64,000 bases of DNA from Cupriavidus sp. 2SB (GCF_005503625.1 NZ_SCMX01000009.1:62001-126000), one strand, 5' to 3'. Shown: positions 18,894 to 29,104, counted from the first letter of the stretch. The notes: generated by a model not told the origin, from the sequence alone. Numbers and translations are program-made.

Positions 18894-19625
18894 ATGAGCG
18901 AAACCCACTTCGGGTTCGAGAAAGTCGACGAACGGGAAAAGGCCGGCAAGGTAGCCGGCGTTTTCCATTCGGTGGCAAGCAAGTACGACGTGATGAACGA
19001 CCTGATGTCCGGTGGCATGCACCGGCTCTGGAAGGTGTTCACCATCGCCCAGGCCAATGTGCGGCCCGGCCAGAAGGTGCTGGATATCGCCGGCGGCACG
19101 GGCGATCTGGCTAAGGCATTCGCCAAGCGCGCCGGCCCGACCGGCGAAGTCTGGCTGACCGACATCAACGAGTCGATGCTGCGCGTGGGCCGCGACCGTC
19201 TGCTGGACAAGGGTGTGGTCACGCCCGTGGCGCTGTGCGATGCCGAGAAGATTCCGTTCCCCGATAACTACTTCGATCTGGTGACGGTGGCGTTCGGCCT
19301 GCGCAACATGACGCACAAGGACAAGGCACTCGCGGAAATGCGCCGGGTGACCAAGCCGGGTGGCAAGGTCATGGTGCTGGAGTTCTCCAAGGTCTGGAAG
19401 CCGCTCGAAAAAGCCTACGATGTTTACTCGTTCAAGGTGCTTCCATGGCTGGGCGAACGCGTGGCCGGGGATGCCCCTAGCTATCGCTATCTCGCGGAAT
19501 CGATCAGAATGCATCCAGACCAGGGTTCACTTGTACGCTTGATGGAACAAGTGGGCCTCGAAAAGGTCGAATACTTCAATCTGACGGCCGGAGTCGTGGC
19601 GCTCCACGTCGGTAGAAAGTACTAA
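18894..19625 (+). CDS. ubiE: Ubiquinone/menaquinone biosynthesis C-methyltransferase
   Basis: 243-residue SAM-dependent methyltransferase that methylates C2 of the benzoquinol ring (2-octaprenyl-6-methoxy-1,4-benzoquinol). Signatures are [18 protein letters not shown] near the start, the SAM-binding loop [15 protein letters not shown] (about 60-74) and [21 protein letters not shown] lies about 9 nt before the ATG at 18894; the open frame upstream runs into DUF971 and is not used. It belongs to a cluster with ubiJ and ubiB. Confidence 0.97.
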   Translation: MSETHFGFEKVDEREKAGKVAGVFHSVASKYDVMNDLMSGGMHRLWKVFTIAQANVRPGQKVLDIAGGTGDLAKAFAKRAGPTGEVWLTDINESMLRVGRDRLLDKGVVTPVALCDAEKIPFPDNYFDLVTVAFGLRNMTHKDKALAEMRRVTKPGGKVMVLEFSKVWKPLEKAYDVYSFKVLPWLGERVAGDAPSYRYLAESIRMHPDQGSLVRLMEQVGLEKVEYFNLTAGVVALHVGRKY

Positions 19626-19675
19626 TTCGCCATATCCGGATAAAAAAGGCCGGAAATGACAGGGGATCACTGCAT

Positions 19676-20680
19676 ATGACTTCTTTTCGTGGAAAATTCC
19701 TCGCCCTCGCGCTGATTGCGACGGTGGCGTTCGGGGCGGCAATGGATGCCGAAGCCAAGCGCATGGGCGGTTCGCGCAGCGTCGGCAAGCAATCGTCGAA
19801 CGTGACGCAGCAACGCCAGGCCACGCCTCCGCAGCAGAACACCGCTCCGGGCCAGCCGGCCCAGAACGCGGCGGCACCGGCAGCAGCGGGTGCGGCGGGT
19901 GGTGCAGCAGCTGCGGCACCGAAGCGTAACTGGGGCGGCATGCTCGGCGGCCTCGCGGCGGGCCTGGGTATCGGCTACCTGCTGTCGCACTTCGGTCTCG
20001 GTGGCGCAGCGGCCAGCATCCTGAGCAACATCATCCTGTTCGGCCTGATCGCACTGGTCGCCGTCTGGCTGTTCCGCAAGTTCCGTGGCTCGAAGACTTC
20101 GGGACAGCAACCGGCCTTCGCCGGCATGGGCAACGCCAGCAACGGTAGCAACAACCCGTTCGGCGGCATGAACCGTGAGGCAGAACCGACGCTGCGTCAG
20201 CAGGATGCCTCGCCGAGTTTCGGCGGTGCGGCTGCCAATCCGGTGATGGGTGGTGCAGCGGCGGGTGTCGCGGTTGCTGCGGCAGTGCAGCAACCGTGGG
20301 GCGTGCCGGCGGACTTCGATGTCGAGTCCTTCGTGCGCAATGCCAAGGTTCACTATGTGCGCCTGCAGGCTGCCTGGGACGCGGGCAATCTCGACGATAT
20401 CCGCGAGTTCTCGACGCCGGAAATGTTTGCCGAACTAAAGATGGATCTGGCCGAACGTCCGGCCGGCGAAGTCAACAAGACCGATGTGGTCACGCTCGAC
20501 GCCCAACTGCTGGGTATCGAGACCACCGCCACCCAGTACATCGCGAGCGTGCGCTTCTCCGGCATGATCCGCGAGAAGGCCGACGAGGCCGCCCAGCCGT
20601 TTGGCGAGGTCTGGAATCTGGCGAAGGCGACTTCCGGCACCGGCGGCTGGCAACTGGCTGGTATCCAGCAGGAGTCCTGA
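19676..20680 (+). CDS. Tim44-like domain inner-membrane protein
   Basis: 334-residue protein with an N-terminal signal-like segment (residues 5-25, ending near DAEAKR), a Gln/Pro/Ala-rich linker, two hydrophobic segments around 82-128 rich in Gly, another linker, and a C-terminal Tim44-like domain from about 205. The domain resembles the membrane-anchored import motor subunit and bacterial relatives of unknown role. In Burkholderiales it is typically between ubiE and ubiJ; whether it helps ubiquinone assembly is not known. A strong hairpin terminator follows 63 bp downstream. Confidence 0.85.
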   Translation: MTSFRGKFLALALIATVAFGAAMDAEAKRMGGSRSVGKQSSNVTQQRQATPPQQNTAPGQPAQNAAAPAAAGAAGGAAAAAPKRNWGGMLGGLAAGLGIGYLLSHFGLGGAAASILSNIILFGLIALVAVWLFRKFRGSKTSGQQPAFAGMGNASNGSNNPFGGMNREAEPTLRQQDASPSFGGAAANPVMGGAAAGVAVAAAVQQPWGVPADFDVESFVRNAKVHYVRLQAAWDAGNLDDIREFSTPEMFAELKMDLAERPAGEVNKTDVVTLDAQLLGIETTATQYIASVRFSGMIREKADEAAQPFGEVWNLAKATSGTGGWQLAGIQQES

Positions 20681-20742
20681 TCGCTGACACGCTCCTGGCC
20701 GCGACGATGACATGAAGCGGCGGGCGAGTAGCTTAGAATGGA

Positions 20743-20768
20743 GGCCCACGTACGCGTGGGCCTTTTTT
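20743..20768 (+). terminator. Rho-independent terminator after the Tim44-domain gene
   Basis: Perfect 8-bp stem GGCCCACG / CGTGGGCC with a TACG loop, followed by TTTTTT. It separates the ubiE-Tim44 transcript from ubiJ, although ubiJ starts only 30 bp downstream. A TAGAAT -10-like box (20735-20740) just before the stem could start a ubiJ-ubiB message. Confidence 0.85.
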
Positions 20769-20797
20769 GTTGGGCCAAGCCCGAACTCCCGGACGCC

Positions 20798-21469
20798 ATG
20801 AACGCTTTGCCGACCCCGCTGGCTGCACCGATCGTCGCCGCGTTGAATCACCTGATCGAACAGGAACCCTGGGCATGCAGCCTGCTGGCGCCGTTCGCTG
20901 GCCGCGTGATCGTCTTTGACGCCGCGGCGTTCGCCTTGTCGCTGCGCGTGACGGGGCAGGGCTGCATCGAGCAGGCGCCTGCCACGGAGACGCCGGCGGT
21001 AACGCTGCTGGTGCCGCTGCAGCAATGGCCGCTCGTGGTGGCCGATGTGGCCGAGGGCGGTCAAGCCGCTGCCATGCGCCACGTGCGGATCGAGGGTGAC
21101 GCCGAGTTTGCCAATGCCGTGTCCACGTTGGCGCGTAACCTCCGTTGGGATGCGGCCGAAGACCTGTCGCGCGCATTGCGGGGCGTGATGGGCGGCCCGG
21201 TCAGTGACAGCGTGGCGCAGCGCATGGTCGATGGCGCGCGGCAAGTGCATGAGGGGGCCACGCGCGTGGGTCGGGCGCTGCTCGATAACGTGACCGAATA
21301 CCTGCTCGACGAGCAGCCAACGCTGGTCCGCCATGCCGCGCTCGACGGTTTCAGTACTGATGTGGCGCGCCTGCGCGACGACCTGGCACGCCTCGAAAAG
21401 AAGCTGGACCGCCTCGAGCGGTCGGCCGATGGAGGAGCCCCAGCCCCGCTGCCTTCGGCCCACCGCTGA
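20798..21469 (+). CDS. ubiJ: Ubiquinone biosynthesis accessory factor UbiJ (SCP2 domain)
   Basis: 223-residue protein of the UbiJ family, a lipid-binding accessory factor that works with UbiK to organise the ubiquinone-synthesis complex. The first half is an SCP2 sterol-carrier-like domain; the last third is an amphipathic helix (LRDDLARLEKKLDRLERS) that in relatives binds UbiK. The start is the ATG at 20798; the frame upstream crosses the terminator hairpin. It is followed by ubiB after 71 bp, the usual order ubiE-ubiJ-ubiB. Confidence 0.92.
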   Translation: MNALPTPLAAPIVAALNHLIEQEPWACSLLAPFAGRVIVFDAAAFALSLRVTGQGCIEQAPATETPAVTLLVPLQQWPLVVADVAEGGQAAAMRHVRIEGDAEFANAVSTLARNLRWDAAEDLSRALRGVMGGPVSDSVAQRMVDGARQVHEGATRVGRALLDNVTEYLLDEQPTLVRHAALDGFSTDVARLRDDLARLEKKLDRLERSADGGAPAPLPSAHR

Positions 21470-21540
21470 TCCTGGCAGATGCTTTCCGCCATGTTGCCTC
21501 CCGTCGCCGCCCAGAGCGGCGCACACCCTGAAGATTTCGC

Positions 21541-23118
21541 ATGACCCGCCTGCTGCGTCTCTGCAAGATTATTTTTGTCATCCTGTATTACGGGCTCGAC
21601 GAACTCGTGCTGTCGGGCTTCAAGAGCCGCCGGATCAAGTTCCTGGTGCGCGTGATCACCATTGGGCGCAAGCTCGAACAGCCGCGCGGTGTCCGGCTGC
21701 GGCTGGCGCTGACCACCCTGGGCCCGATCTTCGTCAAGTTCGGACAGGTGCTGTCCACGCGGCGCGACCTGATGCCGCCGGATATTGCCGACGAACTGGC
21801 CATGCTCCAGGACCAGGTGCCGCCGTTCGACTCGGCACTGGCCGTGCGCATCATCGAGAAATCGCTCGGCAGGCGGGTGGACGATCTGTTCGACAACTTC
21901 GAGCACCAGCCGGTGGCCAGCGCGTCGATTGCGCAGGTGCACTTCGCCACGCTGCGCGGCGGCCCGAACCATGGCCGCGAGGTGGCGGTGAAGGTGCTGC
22001 GGCCCGGCATGCTGCCGGTGATCGACAGCGATCTGGCGCTGATGGCCGACATGGCCACGTGGCTGGAGCGAGTCTGGGTGGACGGCCGGCGCCTCAAGCC
22101 GCGCGAGGTGGTCGCCGAGTTCGACAAGTACCTGCATGACGAACTCGACTTGATGATCGAGGCAGCCAACGCCAGCCAGTTGCGCCGCAACTTTGCCGAC
22201 AGCGAACTGCTGTGCGTGCCCGAGGTGTTCTGGGACTGGTGTACGAGTTCGGTGTTCACGATGGAGCGGATGCATGGCATCCCGATCTCGCGCACCGAAT
22301 CGCTCAAGGCGGCCGGCGTGGACATGCACAAGCTGGCCGAGGAGGGCGTGGAAATCTTCTTCACGCAGGTGTTCCGCGACGGGTTCTTCCATGCGGACAT
22401 GCACCCGGGCAACATCCTGGTGTCGGTCCAGCCGGAGACCTTTGGGCGGTATATCGCGCTGGACTTCGGCATCGTCGGGGCGCTGTCTGAATTCGACAAG
22501 AACTATCTGGCGCAGAACTTCATCGCCTTCTTCCGCCGCGACTACCACCGCGTGGCGCTGCTGCACGTGGAATCGGGCTGGGTCCCAGCCTCGACGCGCG
22601 TCGAGGAACTGGAGTCCGCCGTCCGCGCATGCTGCGAGCCTTACTTCGACAAACCGCTACGCGAGATTTCGCTGGGCATGGTGCTGATGCGACTCTTCCA
22701 GACGTCGCGACGCTTCAATGTGGAGATTCAGCCACAACTGGTGCTGCTGCAGAAGACGCTGCTCAATATTGAAGGGCTCGGGCGCCAGCTCGATCCGGAC
22801 CTCGACCTCTGGAAGACGGCCAAGCCCTTCCTGGAGAAGTGGATGTACGAGCAGGTTGGCTGGCAGGGCGCCTGGGAACGCGTCAAGGTCGAGGCGCCGC
22901 AATGGGCCAAGATGCTGCCTGACTTTCCGCGCCTGGCGCACCAGTTCCTGGAGCGCCGTGCCATGGTCCACAACGGCGATCAGGAGCGGCTGCTGGCGCA
23001 GTTGGTCCACGAACAGCGCCGTACCAACCGGCGCCTGTCTACGGCGCTGATGCTGATGGGCGGCTTCCTTGCTGGCATCGTGATCGTCCAGGCGATGGCC
23101 TGGGCAGGGTACTGGTAA
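21541..23118 (+). CDS. ubiB: Atypical protein kinase-like ubiquinone biosynthesis protein UbiB
   Basis: 525-residue member of the ABC1/ADCK/UbiB family, an ATPase thought to help extract lipid quinone intermediates from the membrane. The KxGQ motif (FVKFGQ), the Ala-rich loop [21 protein letters not shown] and the LDFGIVG metal-binding loop are present. Two C-terminal transmembrane helices end at WAGYW. Length matches the family. It is the last ubi gene of the cluster; a weak GC hairpin (23133-23147) follows but has no adjacent T run. Confidence 0.97.
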   Translation: MTRLLRLCKIIFVILYYGLDELVLSGFKSRRIKFLVRVITIGRKLEQPRGVRLRLALTTLGPIFVKFGQVLSTRRDLMPPDIADELAMLQDQVPPFDSALAVRIIEKSLGRRVDDLFDNFEHQPVASASIAQVHFATLRGGPNHGREVAVKVLRPGMLPVIDSDLALMADMATWLERVWVDGRRLKPREVVAEFDKYLHDELDLMIEAANASQLRRNFADSELLCVPEVFWDWCTSSVFTMERMHGIPISRTESLKAAGVDMHKLAEEGVEIFFTQVFRDGFFHADMHPGNILVSVQPETFGRYIALDFGIVGALSEFDKNYLAQNFIAFFRRDYHRVALLHVESGWVPASTRVEELESAVRACCEPYFDKPLREISLGMVLMRLFQTSRRFNVEIQPQLVLLQKTLLNIEGLGRQLDPDLDLWKTAKPFLEKWMYEQVGWQGAWERVKVEAPQWAKMLPDFPRLAHQFLERRAMVHNGDQERLLAQLVHEQRRTNRRLSTALMLMGGFLAGIVIVQAMAWAGYW

Positions 23119-23210
23119 GCGGCACAGCGTCCGGCGGACTATCCGCCAACGTCAGCAAAACAACACGAAGTGCCCCAATACGGGCATTTCTCCGGGTGGC
23201 GGGATTTTTT

Positions 23211-23240
23211 TTCGACCCCGCCAGTCTCCATCGCTATAAT
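23211..23240 (+). promoter_or_regulatory. Candidate sigma-70 promoter for the symporter gene
   Basis: A perfect TATAAT at 23235-23240 with a TTCGAC -35-like hexamer 18 bp upstream. It would give a 5' leader of about 155 nt before the symporter ATG at 23403. Confidence 0.6.
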
Positions 23241-23402
23241 CCGCGTTTTGATTCGGCTACGACCGCTCATGCCCCCCGCCGGGCGCCCGCGGCCCCGACC
23301 GATGAATTGGACACCGGCAGGGCGTTGCCACGATGCAGCGCTCGCCGGCATTCGGTTTCTCGCCACCAGGGCATTTCTGGCATTTTGGGATAGGGCAGCG
23401 GC

Positions 23403-24839
23403 ATGCTGATCTGGTTCGTCATCGCTTATTGGGTCATTTCGGTCGGTATCGGCCTGTGGGCGGCGCTGCGCGTCAAGGGCACCGCAGACTTTGCCGTGGC
23501 GGGCCGCAGCCTGCCATTCCATATCGTCACCGCGACAGTCTTTGCCACATGGTTCGGCTCCGAAACCGTGCTCGGCATCCCGGCCGTGTTCCTCAAGGAG
23601 GGCCTGTCGGGCGTGGTGTCCGACCCCTTCGGCTCCTCCCTCTGCCTGATCCTCGTGGGTTTGTTCTTCGCCCGGCCGCTGTACCGGATGAACCTGCTCA
23701 CCATCGGCGACTACTATCACAACCGTTATGGCCGGCTGGCCGAGGTGCTGACCACGCTTTGCATCGTGGTGTCGTACCTGGGCTGGGTGGCGGCGCAGAT
23801 CAAGGCGCTGGGACTGGTGTTCTACACCGTGTCCGATGGTGCGCTGTCACAGGACGCCGGCATGATGATCGGCGCGGCCAGCGTGCTGGTCTATACGCTG
23901 TTCGGCGGCATGTGGTCGGTGGCGATTACCGACTTCATCCAGATGATCATCATCGTGATCGGCCTGGTCTATATCGGGTACGAGGTGGGCGGCCAGGCGG
24001 GTGGCGTCTCGGCCGTGGTCTCGCATGCGGCGGCGGCGGGCAAGTTCGAATTCTGGCCATCGCTGGACCTGGTGCAGATCATCGGGTTCGCGGCGGCGCT
24101 GTTCACGATGATGCTCGGGTCGATTCCGCAGCAGGACGTGTTCCAGCGCGTGACATCTTCGAAGACCGAACAGATCGCGGGCCGCGCCTCGGTGCTGGGC
24201 GGCGTGCTCTACTTCTTCTTCGCATTCATCCCGATGTTCCTGGCGTACTCGGCCACGATGATCGATCCGCAGATGGTGCAGAAATACATCGACACGGATT
24301 CGCAACTGATCCTGCCGCAACTGATCCTGACGCACGCGCCGATGTTCGCGCAGGTGATGTTCTTCGGCGCACTGCTTTCGGCCATCAAGAGCTGCGCGTC
24401 GGCCACGCTGCTGGCGCCGTCGGTGACGTTTGCCGAGAACATCCTGCGCCCGTACTTTCGCCATCTGACCGACAAGCAGTTCCTGCGCGTGATGCAGGCA
24501 GTGGTGCTGGTCTTCACGGTGCTGGTCACGCTGTTCGCGCTGAATTCGCACCTGTCGATCTTCCATATGGTCGAGAACGCCTACAAGGTGACGCTGGTGT
24601 CGTCGTTCGTGCCGCTGGCCTTTGGCCTGTTCTGGAAGCCGGCAACACGCCAGGGCGGATTGCTGGCCATCGTCCTGGGCCTGTCCTCCTGGCTGATCTG
24701 CGAGGTGGGCTATGCCGATGCTGCAGTGCCGCCGCAAATGGTGGGGCTGCTGTTCTCGATTGGCGGCATGGTGTTCGGATCGCTGCTGCCACAACTGATC
24801 AGTGACCGGCCTCCTACGCAAGAAGTGCATATCGCGTAA
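23403..24839 (+). CDS. Sodium:solute symporter family protein
   Basis: 478-residue SSS-family (SLC5-like) secondary transporter with about 13 predicted membrane segments starting at residue 2. GRSLPFHIVTATVFATWFGSE and the GMWSVAITDFIQMIIIVIG segment are typical of the family core, including the likely Na+ site regions. The substrate cannot be assigned. It stands alone between ubiB and fmdB with its own promoter. A 46-codon open frame (23270-23409) in the leader ends by overlapping its start codon. Confidence 0.9.
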   Translation: MLIWFVIAYWVISVGIGLWAALRVKGTADFAVAGRSLPFHIVTATVFATWFGSETVLGIPAVFLKEGLSGVVSDPFGSSLCLILVGLFFARPLYRMNLLTIGDYYHNRYGRLAEVLTTLCIVVSYLGWVAAQIKALGLVFYTVSDGALSQDAGMMIGAASVLVYTLFGGMWSVAITDFIQMIIIVIGLVYIGYEVGGQAGGVSAVVSHAAAAGKFEFWPSLDLVQIIGFAAALFTMMLGSIPQQDVFQRVTSSKTEQIAGRASVLGGVLYFFFAFIPMFLAYSATMIDPQMVQKYIDTDSQLILPQLILTHAPMFAQVMFFGALLSAIKSCASATLLAPSVTFAENILRPYFRHLTDKQFLRVMQAVVLVFTVLVTLFALNSHLSIFHMVENAYKVTLVSSFVPLAFGLFWKPATRQGGLLAIVLGLSSWLICEVGYADAAVPPQMVGLLFSIGGMVFGSLLPQLISDRPPTQEVHIA

Positions 24840-24921
24840 CATTTGGAGAAATTGGCCCGTTCGTGACGAATGGGGCTCCGAATGACCGCAATTCCTGCCG
24901 GTATACGGGTTGACGACGGTT

Positions 24922-24927
24922 TATAAT
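24922..24927 (+). promoter_or_regulatory. Candidate -10 box for fmdB-DUF502
   Basis: A perfect TATAAT 124 bp before the fmdB ATG. The TTGACG just upstream is only 6 bp away and cannot be its -35 element. No good -35 hexamer is at 16-18 bp. Confidence 0.45.
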
Positions 24928-25050
24928 CCGAGGCTTTGCATCGTCACGCGTCCGGCACATCTGTATGCCCGTCGACATGATGGTCGCCCTTGTGGTTTCC
25001 GGCGACGGTGCCATCTACCCGCTTTACGTTCCGATTTTCACGAAATAACC

Positions 25051-25371
25051 ATGCCGATCTATGCCTACCGTTGCGACGCCTGCGGCCAAGGGCGCGATGT
25101 GCTGCAGAAAATGAGCGATGCCCCGCTCACGGACTGCCCATCCTGCGGTGCCACCGGCACCTACAAGAAGCAACTGACCGCAGCCGGCTTCCAGCTCAAG
25201 GGCTCGGGCTGGTACGTCACGGACTTCCGCGGCGGCAGCGGCGGCACCAGCGCACCGGCCAAGTCGGGCGACAGCGCGGCCGCAGCGGCTGCGCCGGCGG
25301 CCACTTCCGACGCATCGGCTTCGACCCCGGCAGCGGCTGCGCCCGCCGCTGGCTCGTCGGCCAGCCAATAA
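25051..25371 (+). CDS. FmdB family zinc-ribbon protein
   Basis: 106-residue protein of the FmdB/CxxC_CXXC_SSSS family. The N-terminal zinc ribbon MPIYAYRCDACG ... CPSCG has two CxxC pairs at about residues 9-12 and 31-34. The last 45 residues are an Ala/Ser/Pro/Gly low-complexity tail. The family is often proposed to be regulatory but its role is unknown. The ATG at 25051 fits the family start; the upstream open frame is leader. DUF502 and aspS follow closely, a conserved betaproteobacterial order. Confidence 0.9.
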   Translation: MPIYAYRCDACGQGRDVLQKMSDAPLTDCPSCGATGTYKKQLTAAGFQLKGSGWYVTDFRGGSGGTSAPAKSGDSAAAAAAPAATSDASASTPAAAAPAAGSSASQ

Positions 25372-25384
25372 GCGCGGGCACGAC

Positions 25385-26080
25385 GTGGTCGCCAAGAAAA
25401 CTTCCGCCGTCAAGACCTGGTTCCTGACCGGCCTGCTCGTCCTCGTGCCGCTGGGCATCACGCTGTGGGTGCTCAACCTGATCATCGGCACGATGGACCA
25501 GAGCATGGCGCTGCTGCCCGTGGCATGGCAGCCCGAGAACCTGTTCGGGCGCCGCATTCCCGGTCTGGGCGCGATCCTCACGCTGCTGTTCATCCTGCTG
25601 GTCGGGGTGCTGACCCACAACTTCATCGGCCAGCGGCTGGTGCGCTGGTGGGAAGCGCTGCTGGGCCATATCCCGGTGGTGGGTCCGATCTACACCAGCG
25701 TGAAGCAGGTATCTGACACGCTGCTGTCCTCGTCGGGCAATGCATTCCGCAAGGCGTTGCTGGTGCAGTATCCGCGCGAGGGGTCGTGGACCATCGCGTT
25801 CCTGACGGGCCGGCCGGGCGGCGATGTGCAGAATCACCTCCAGGGCGAGTACGTCAGCGTCTATGTCCCGACGACGCCGAACCCGACCTCGGGCTTCTTC
25901 CTGATGATGCCGAAGGCCGATACGATCGAGCTCGACATGACGGTCGACGCGGCCCTCAAGTACATCGTGTCGATGGGCGTGGTGGCCCCGACGGACCTGC
26001 CCCGCAAGCCGAACGACGATACCCGCGAGGGACACGCCGAACTGGCCCGCGACGAAGTCGCCGACACGCAAACCAATTGA
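25385..26080 (+). CDS. DUF502 family membrane protein
   Basis: 231-residue integral membrane protein of DUF502, a family shared by bacteria and plants with no firm biochemical function. Hydrophobic segments are at about 10-32 and 62-85, then a soluble domain with [30 protein letters not shown] and [10 protein letters not shown] family motifs. The start is a GTG at 25385, 13 bp after fmdB; no clear ribosome site is seen, so coupling to fmdB is likely. Confidence 0.88.
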   Translation: MVAKKTSAVKTWFLTGLLVLVPLGITLWVLNLIIGTMDQSMALLPVAWQPENLFGRRIPGLGAILTLLFILLVGVLTHNFIGQRLVRWWEALLGHIPVVGPIYTSVKQVSDTLLSSSGNAFRKALLVQYPREGSWTIAFLTGRPGGDVQNHLQGEYVSVYVPTTPNPTSGFFLMMPKADTIELDMTVDAALKYIVSMGVVAPTDLPRKPNDDTREGHAELARDEVADTQTN

Positions 26081-26084
26081 TTGC

Positions 26085-26112
26085 GCGCGGCCCGCGCCTT
26101 GCGGCCGCGCTT
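26085..26112 (+). terminator. GC-rich hairpin between DUF502 and aspS
   Basis: GCGCGGCC / GGCCGCGC arms with a 10-nt loop, followed by only three T residues. It is a weak or partial terminator that may reduce read-through into aspS. Confidence 0.4.
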
Positions 26113-26129
26113 TACAGGGAATTCCTCCT

Positions 26130-27938
26130 ATGTCCTCCATGCGTACTCACTACTGCGGTCTGGTGACCGAACAACTGATCGGCCAGGAAGTGGCCCTGAC
26201 CGGCTGGGTGCAGCGCCGCCGCGATCACGGTGGCGTGATCTTCGTCGACCTGCGCGATCGCGAGGGCCTGGTGCAGGTGGTGTGCGATCCGGACCGTCCG
26301 GAAATGTTCAAGGCCGCCGAAGAGATCCGCAACGAGTTCTGCATCCGCGTGGTGGGCAAGGTGCGTCCGCGTCCGGCCGGCACCGAGAACAGCAACCTGA
26401 CCTCGGGCAAGATCGAAGTGCTGTGCCATGAGCTGTCGGTGCTGAACCCGTCGGTCACGCCGCCGTTCCAGCTGGACGACGACAACCTGTCGGAGACGAC
26501 GCGCCTCACGCACCGCGTGCTGGATCTGCGCCGTCCGCAGATGCAATACAACCTGCGCCTGCGCTACAAGGTGGCGATGGAAGTGCGCAAGTACCTGGAC
26601 GCCCAGGGCTTCATCGATATCGAAACGCCGATGCTCGGCAAGAGCACGCCGGAAGGCGCCCGTGACTACCTGGTGCCGTCGCGCGTGAACCCGGGCCACT
26701 TCTTCGCGCTGCCGCAGTCGCCGCAGATCTTCAAGCAGATGCTGATGGTCTCGGGCTTCGACCGCTACTACCAGATCACCAAGTGCTTCCGCGACGAAGA
26801 CCTGCGCGCCGACCGCCAGCCTGAATTCACGCAGATCGACTGCGAAACGTCGTTCCTGACCGAGCAGGAGATTCGCGACCTGTTCGAGGACATGATGCGC
26901 ACGGTGTTCAAGAACACCATCGACGTGGACCTGGTTTCCAAGTTCCCGGTGATGGAGTTCCGCGAAGCCATGGCCCGCTTCGGTTCGGACAAGCCGGACC
27001 TGCGCGTGAAGCTGGAATTCACCGAGCTGACCGAAGTGATGAAGGACGTCGACTTCAAGGTGTTCTCGGGTCCGGCCAACAGCGATAACGGTCGCGTGGT
27101 GGGTCTGCGCGTGCCGGGTGGCCACGCCATCTCGCGCGGTGAAATCGATGCCTACACGCAGTTCGTGGCGATCTATGGCGCCAAGGGCCTGGCGTGGATC
27201 AAGGTGAACGAAGTGGCCAAGGGCCGCGACGGCCTGCAATCGCCGATCGTGAAGAACCTGCACGATGCGGCGCTTGCCGAAATCCTGAAGCGCACCGGCG
27301 CCCAGGACGGCGACATCATCTTCTTTGGCGCAGACAAGGCCAAGGTGGTGAACGACGCCATCGGCGCGCTGCGCCTGAAGATCGGCCATTCGGAATTCGG
27401 CAAGAGCACGGGCCTGTTCGAGGACACCTGGAAGCCGCTGTGGGTGATCGATTTCCCGATGTTCGAGTACGACGAGGAAGACGCACGCTGGGTGGCGATG
27501 CACCACCCGTTCACGAGCCCGAAGGACGAGCACATGCAATACCTGGAAACCGATCCGGGCAAGTGCATCGCCAAGGCTTACGACATGGTGCTGAACGGTT
27601 GGGAAATGGGCGGCGGTTCGGTCCGTATCTACCGTGAAGACGTGCAGAGCAAGGTGTTCCGCGCACTGAAGATCGGTGCCGAGGAAGCCCGCGCCAAGTT
27701 TGGCTACCTGCTCGACGCGCTGCAATATGGCGCGCCGCCGCACGGTGGCCTGGCCTTCGGCCTGGACCGTATCGTGACGATGATGGCTGGCGCCGATTCG
27801 ATCCGCGACGTGATCGCCTTCCCGAAGACGCAGCGCGCCCAGGATCTGCTGACGCAGGCCCCGAGCTCGGTCGACGAGAAGCAACTGCGCGAGCTGCATA
27901 TCCGCCTGCGCGCGCAGGAGCCGAAGACCACGGCCTAA
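26130..27938 (+). CDS. aspS: Aspartate--tRNA ligase
   Basis: 602-residue class II aminoacyl-tRNA synthetase charging tRNA-Asp. It has an N-terminal OB-fold anticodon domain (about 1-105), motif 1 ([11 protein letters not shown]), motif 2 ([18 protein letters not shown]), the bacterial GAD insertion domain around 290-410, and motif 3 ([14 protein letters not shown]). Length is typical of bacterial AspRS. Whether it is discriminating or also loads tRNA-Asn cannot be decided here. A terminator follows. Confidence 0.98.
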   Translation: MSSMRTHYCGLVTEQLIGQEVALTGWVQRRRDHGGVIFVDLRDREGLVQVVCDPDRPEMFKAAEEIRNEFCIRVVGKVRPRPAGTENSNLTSGKIEVLCHELSVLNPSVTPPFQLDDDNLSETTRLTHRVLDLRRPQMQYNLRLRYKVAMEVRKYLDAQGFIDIETPMLGKSTPEGARDYLVPSRVNPGHFFALPQSPQIFKQMLMVSGFDRYYQITKCFRDEDLRADRQPEFTQIDCETSFLTEQEIRDLFEDMMRTVFKNTIDVDLVSKFPVMEFREAMARFGSDKPDLRVKLEFTELTEVMKDVDFKVFSGPANSDNGRVVGLRVPGGHAISRGEIDAYTQFVAIYGAKGLAWIKVNEVAKGRDGLQSPIVKNLHDAALAEILKRTGAQDGDIIFFGADKAKVVNDAIGALRLKIGHSEFGKSTGLFEDTWKPLWVIDFPMFEYDEEDARWVAMHHPFTSPKDEHMQYLETDPGKCIAKAYDMVLNGWEMGGGSVRIYREDVQSKVFRALKIGAEEARAKFGYLLDALQYGAPPHGGLAFGLDRIVTMMAGADSIRDVIAFPKTQRAQDLLTQAPSSVDEKQLRELHIRLRAQEPKTTA

Positions 27939-27980
27939 GGCGAATCGGGTATCGGCCCTGTGTTTCATCCGCTGACAGGA

Positions 27981-28006
27981 AAGCCGCGCTACTGCGCGGC
28001 TTTTTT
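27981..28006 (+). terminator. Rho-independent terminator of aspS
   Basis: AAGCCGCGC / GCGCGGCTT stem with a 4-nt loop followed by a run of six T. It closes the fmdB-DUF502-aspS unit. Confidence 0.92.
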
Positions 28007-28138
28007 GTTTTCCGCGCAAGGATGCGTTTCCATTTGTTACCAGCAGGAACGAAGCTGCGACGGTGAATGTCTTCTCCCCGGATACGCGCGAAGCCGGCCC
28101 ACCCGAAAGGCCAGCCGCGACGTGGGAGGACAAGACCA

Positions 28139-29104
28139 ATGCAACTCGATACCGAACTGATCCGGGCCTTTCTTCTGGCCCATGCCGAGACCATTCTGAC
28201 CTGGCTCGTGGCCGGCCTGCTGGTAATGCTGGTGGCGCGCTTCGAACTGCGCCGCGCGGTGCGCAGGTCCGCACAGGCCATGTCGGAATCGGTGGCCACC
28301 ACCGTGGCCGCATGTGTGCCTGACATCGCCCATGCCGTGCAGGGGGCGAATGCCGTGGCCGCCGACGCAGATCGGGACGGCGAACCGGTGGAGGCACAGC
28401 GTGCCGAGGCACTGCGCAAGCTGGCGCTGGACACCGTTGCCACGGTGATGGCGCGCGGCCGGTGGCTGGAAGATGTCGGCAACCTGCGCCTGCCTGAGGA
28501 TGCACTGCTTTCGGGACGCCGCGCCGGCGGTGCCGATCCGCTGCTGGTAGTGGCGCCGCAGCCCGTGGTGCAGGCTTACCTGGGCGCACAGCGCACGTTC
28601 GACGACGAAGCCACGCGTCTGCAGACCCATCGCCGCGAAGCCCTGCGTCTGCAGGACGCATTGCAGGAGCGGATTGCCGAGGCCGCGCATGTCGAACAGG
28701 AAACGGCCAGCATCGTGATGCGGTTCGAGCAGGTCAACGCCCAGGCCGCACAGGGTGTGGAGGCGGGCGACTACCAGCGCTTCCTGATCCAGAAGTACAA
28801 CCAGCTTGGCGTGCGCGAAAAGGAAATCGCCCAGGAACGTGCGGAACTCGCCGCGCAGGTGCGCGAAAGCACGGATGCGCTGGCCCAGCATGCGCACGTG
28901 GCGTCCCAGCGCTATACCCGGACGCTGGCACCGCTGATGCAGCAACTGCGGGCGGCATGGGGCCATGGCGATTCACCCCAGGTCTTTGATACCTGGCTGC
29001 ATGAGGGGGCGGGCACCGAGAGCGAAGTGCCGCGTCAACCGCCTGCGGCGTCTGATACCCACTATCTGTCGCCGCGCCAGCCGGGCGAACAGACTGCGGC
29101 CTGA
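28139..29104 (+). CDS. Membrane-anchored coiled-coil protein of unknown function
   Basis: I do not recognise a named family. The protein has 321 residues. A single transmembrane helix (about 12-33, TILTWLVAGLLVMLVA) is followed by a mostly helical region rich in Ala, Arg, Glu and Gln; heptad-like stretches at about 165-255 suggest coiled coil (for example LQDALQERIAEAAHVEQET). The C-terminal 30 residues are Pro/Ser-rich. A GGGAGGA ribosome site 8 nt upstream fixes the ATG at 28139. It stands between aspS and nudB with no clear partner. An RmuC-like or envelope-spanning scaffold role is possible but only a guess. Confidence 0.8.
   Translation: MQLDTELIRAFLLAHAETILTWLVAGLLVMLVARFELRRAVRRSAQAMSESVATTVAACVPDIAHAVQGANAVAADADRDGEPVEAQRAEALRKLALDTVATVMARGRWLEDVGNLRLPEDALLSGRRAGGADPLLVVAPQPVVQAYLGAQRTFDDEATRLQTHRREALRLQDALQERIAEAAHVEQETASIVMRFEQVNAQAAQGVEAGDYQRFLIQKYNQLGVREKEIAQERAELAAQVRESTDALAQHAHVASQRYTRTLAPLMQQLRAAWGHGDSPQVFDTWLHEGAGTESEVPRQPPAASDTHYLSPRQPGEQTAA

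Noticed and set aside
24910-24927. TTGACG followed by TATAAT read as one promoter
   Set aside because: The spacing is only 6 bp, far from the 15-19 bp needed. Only the -10 box is kept.
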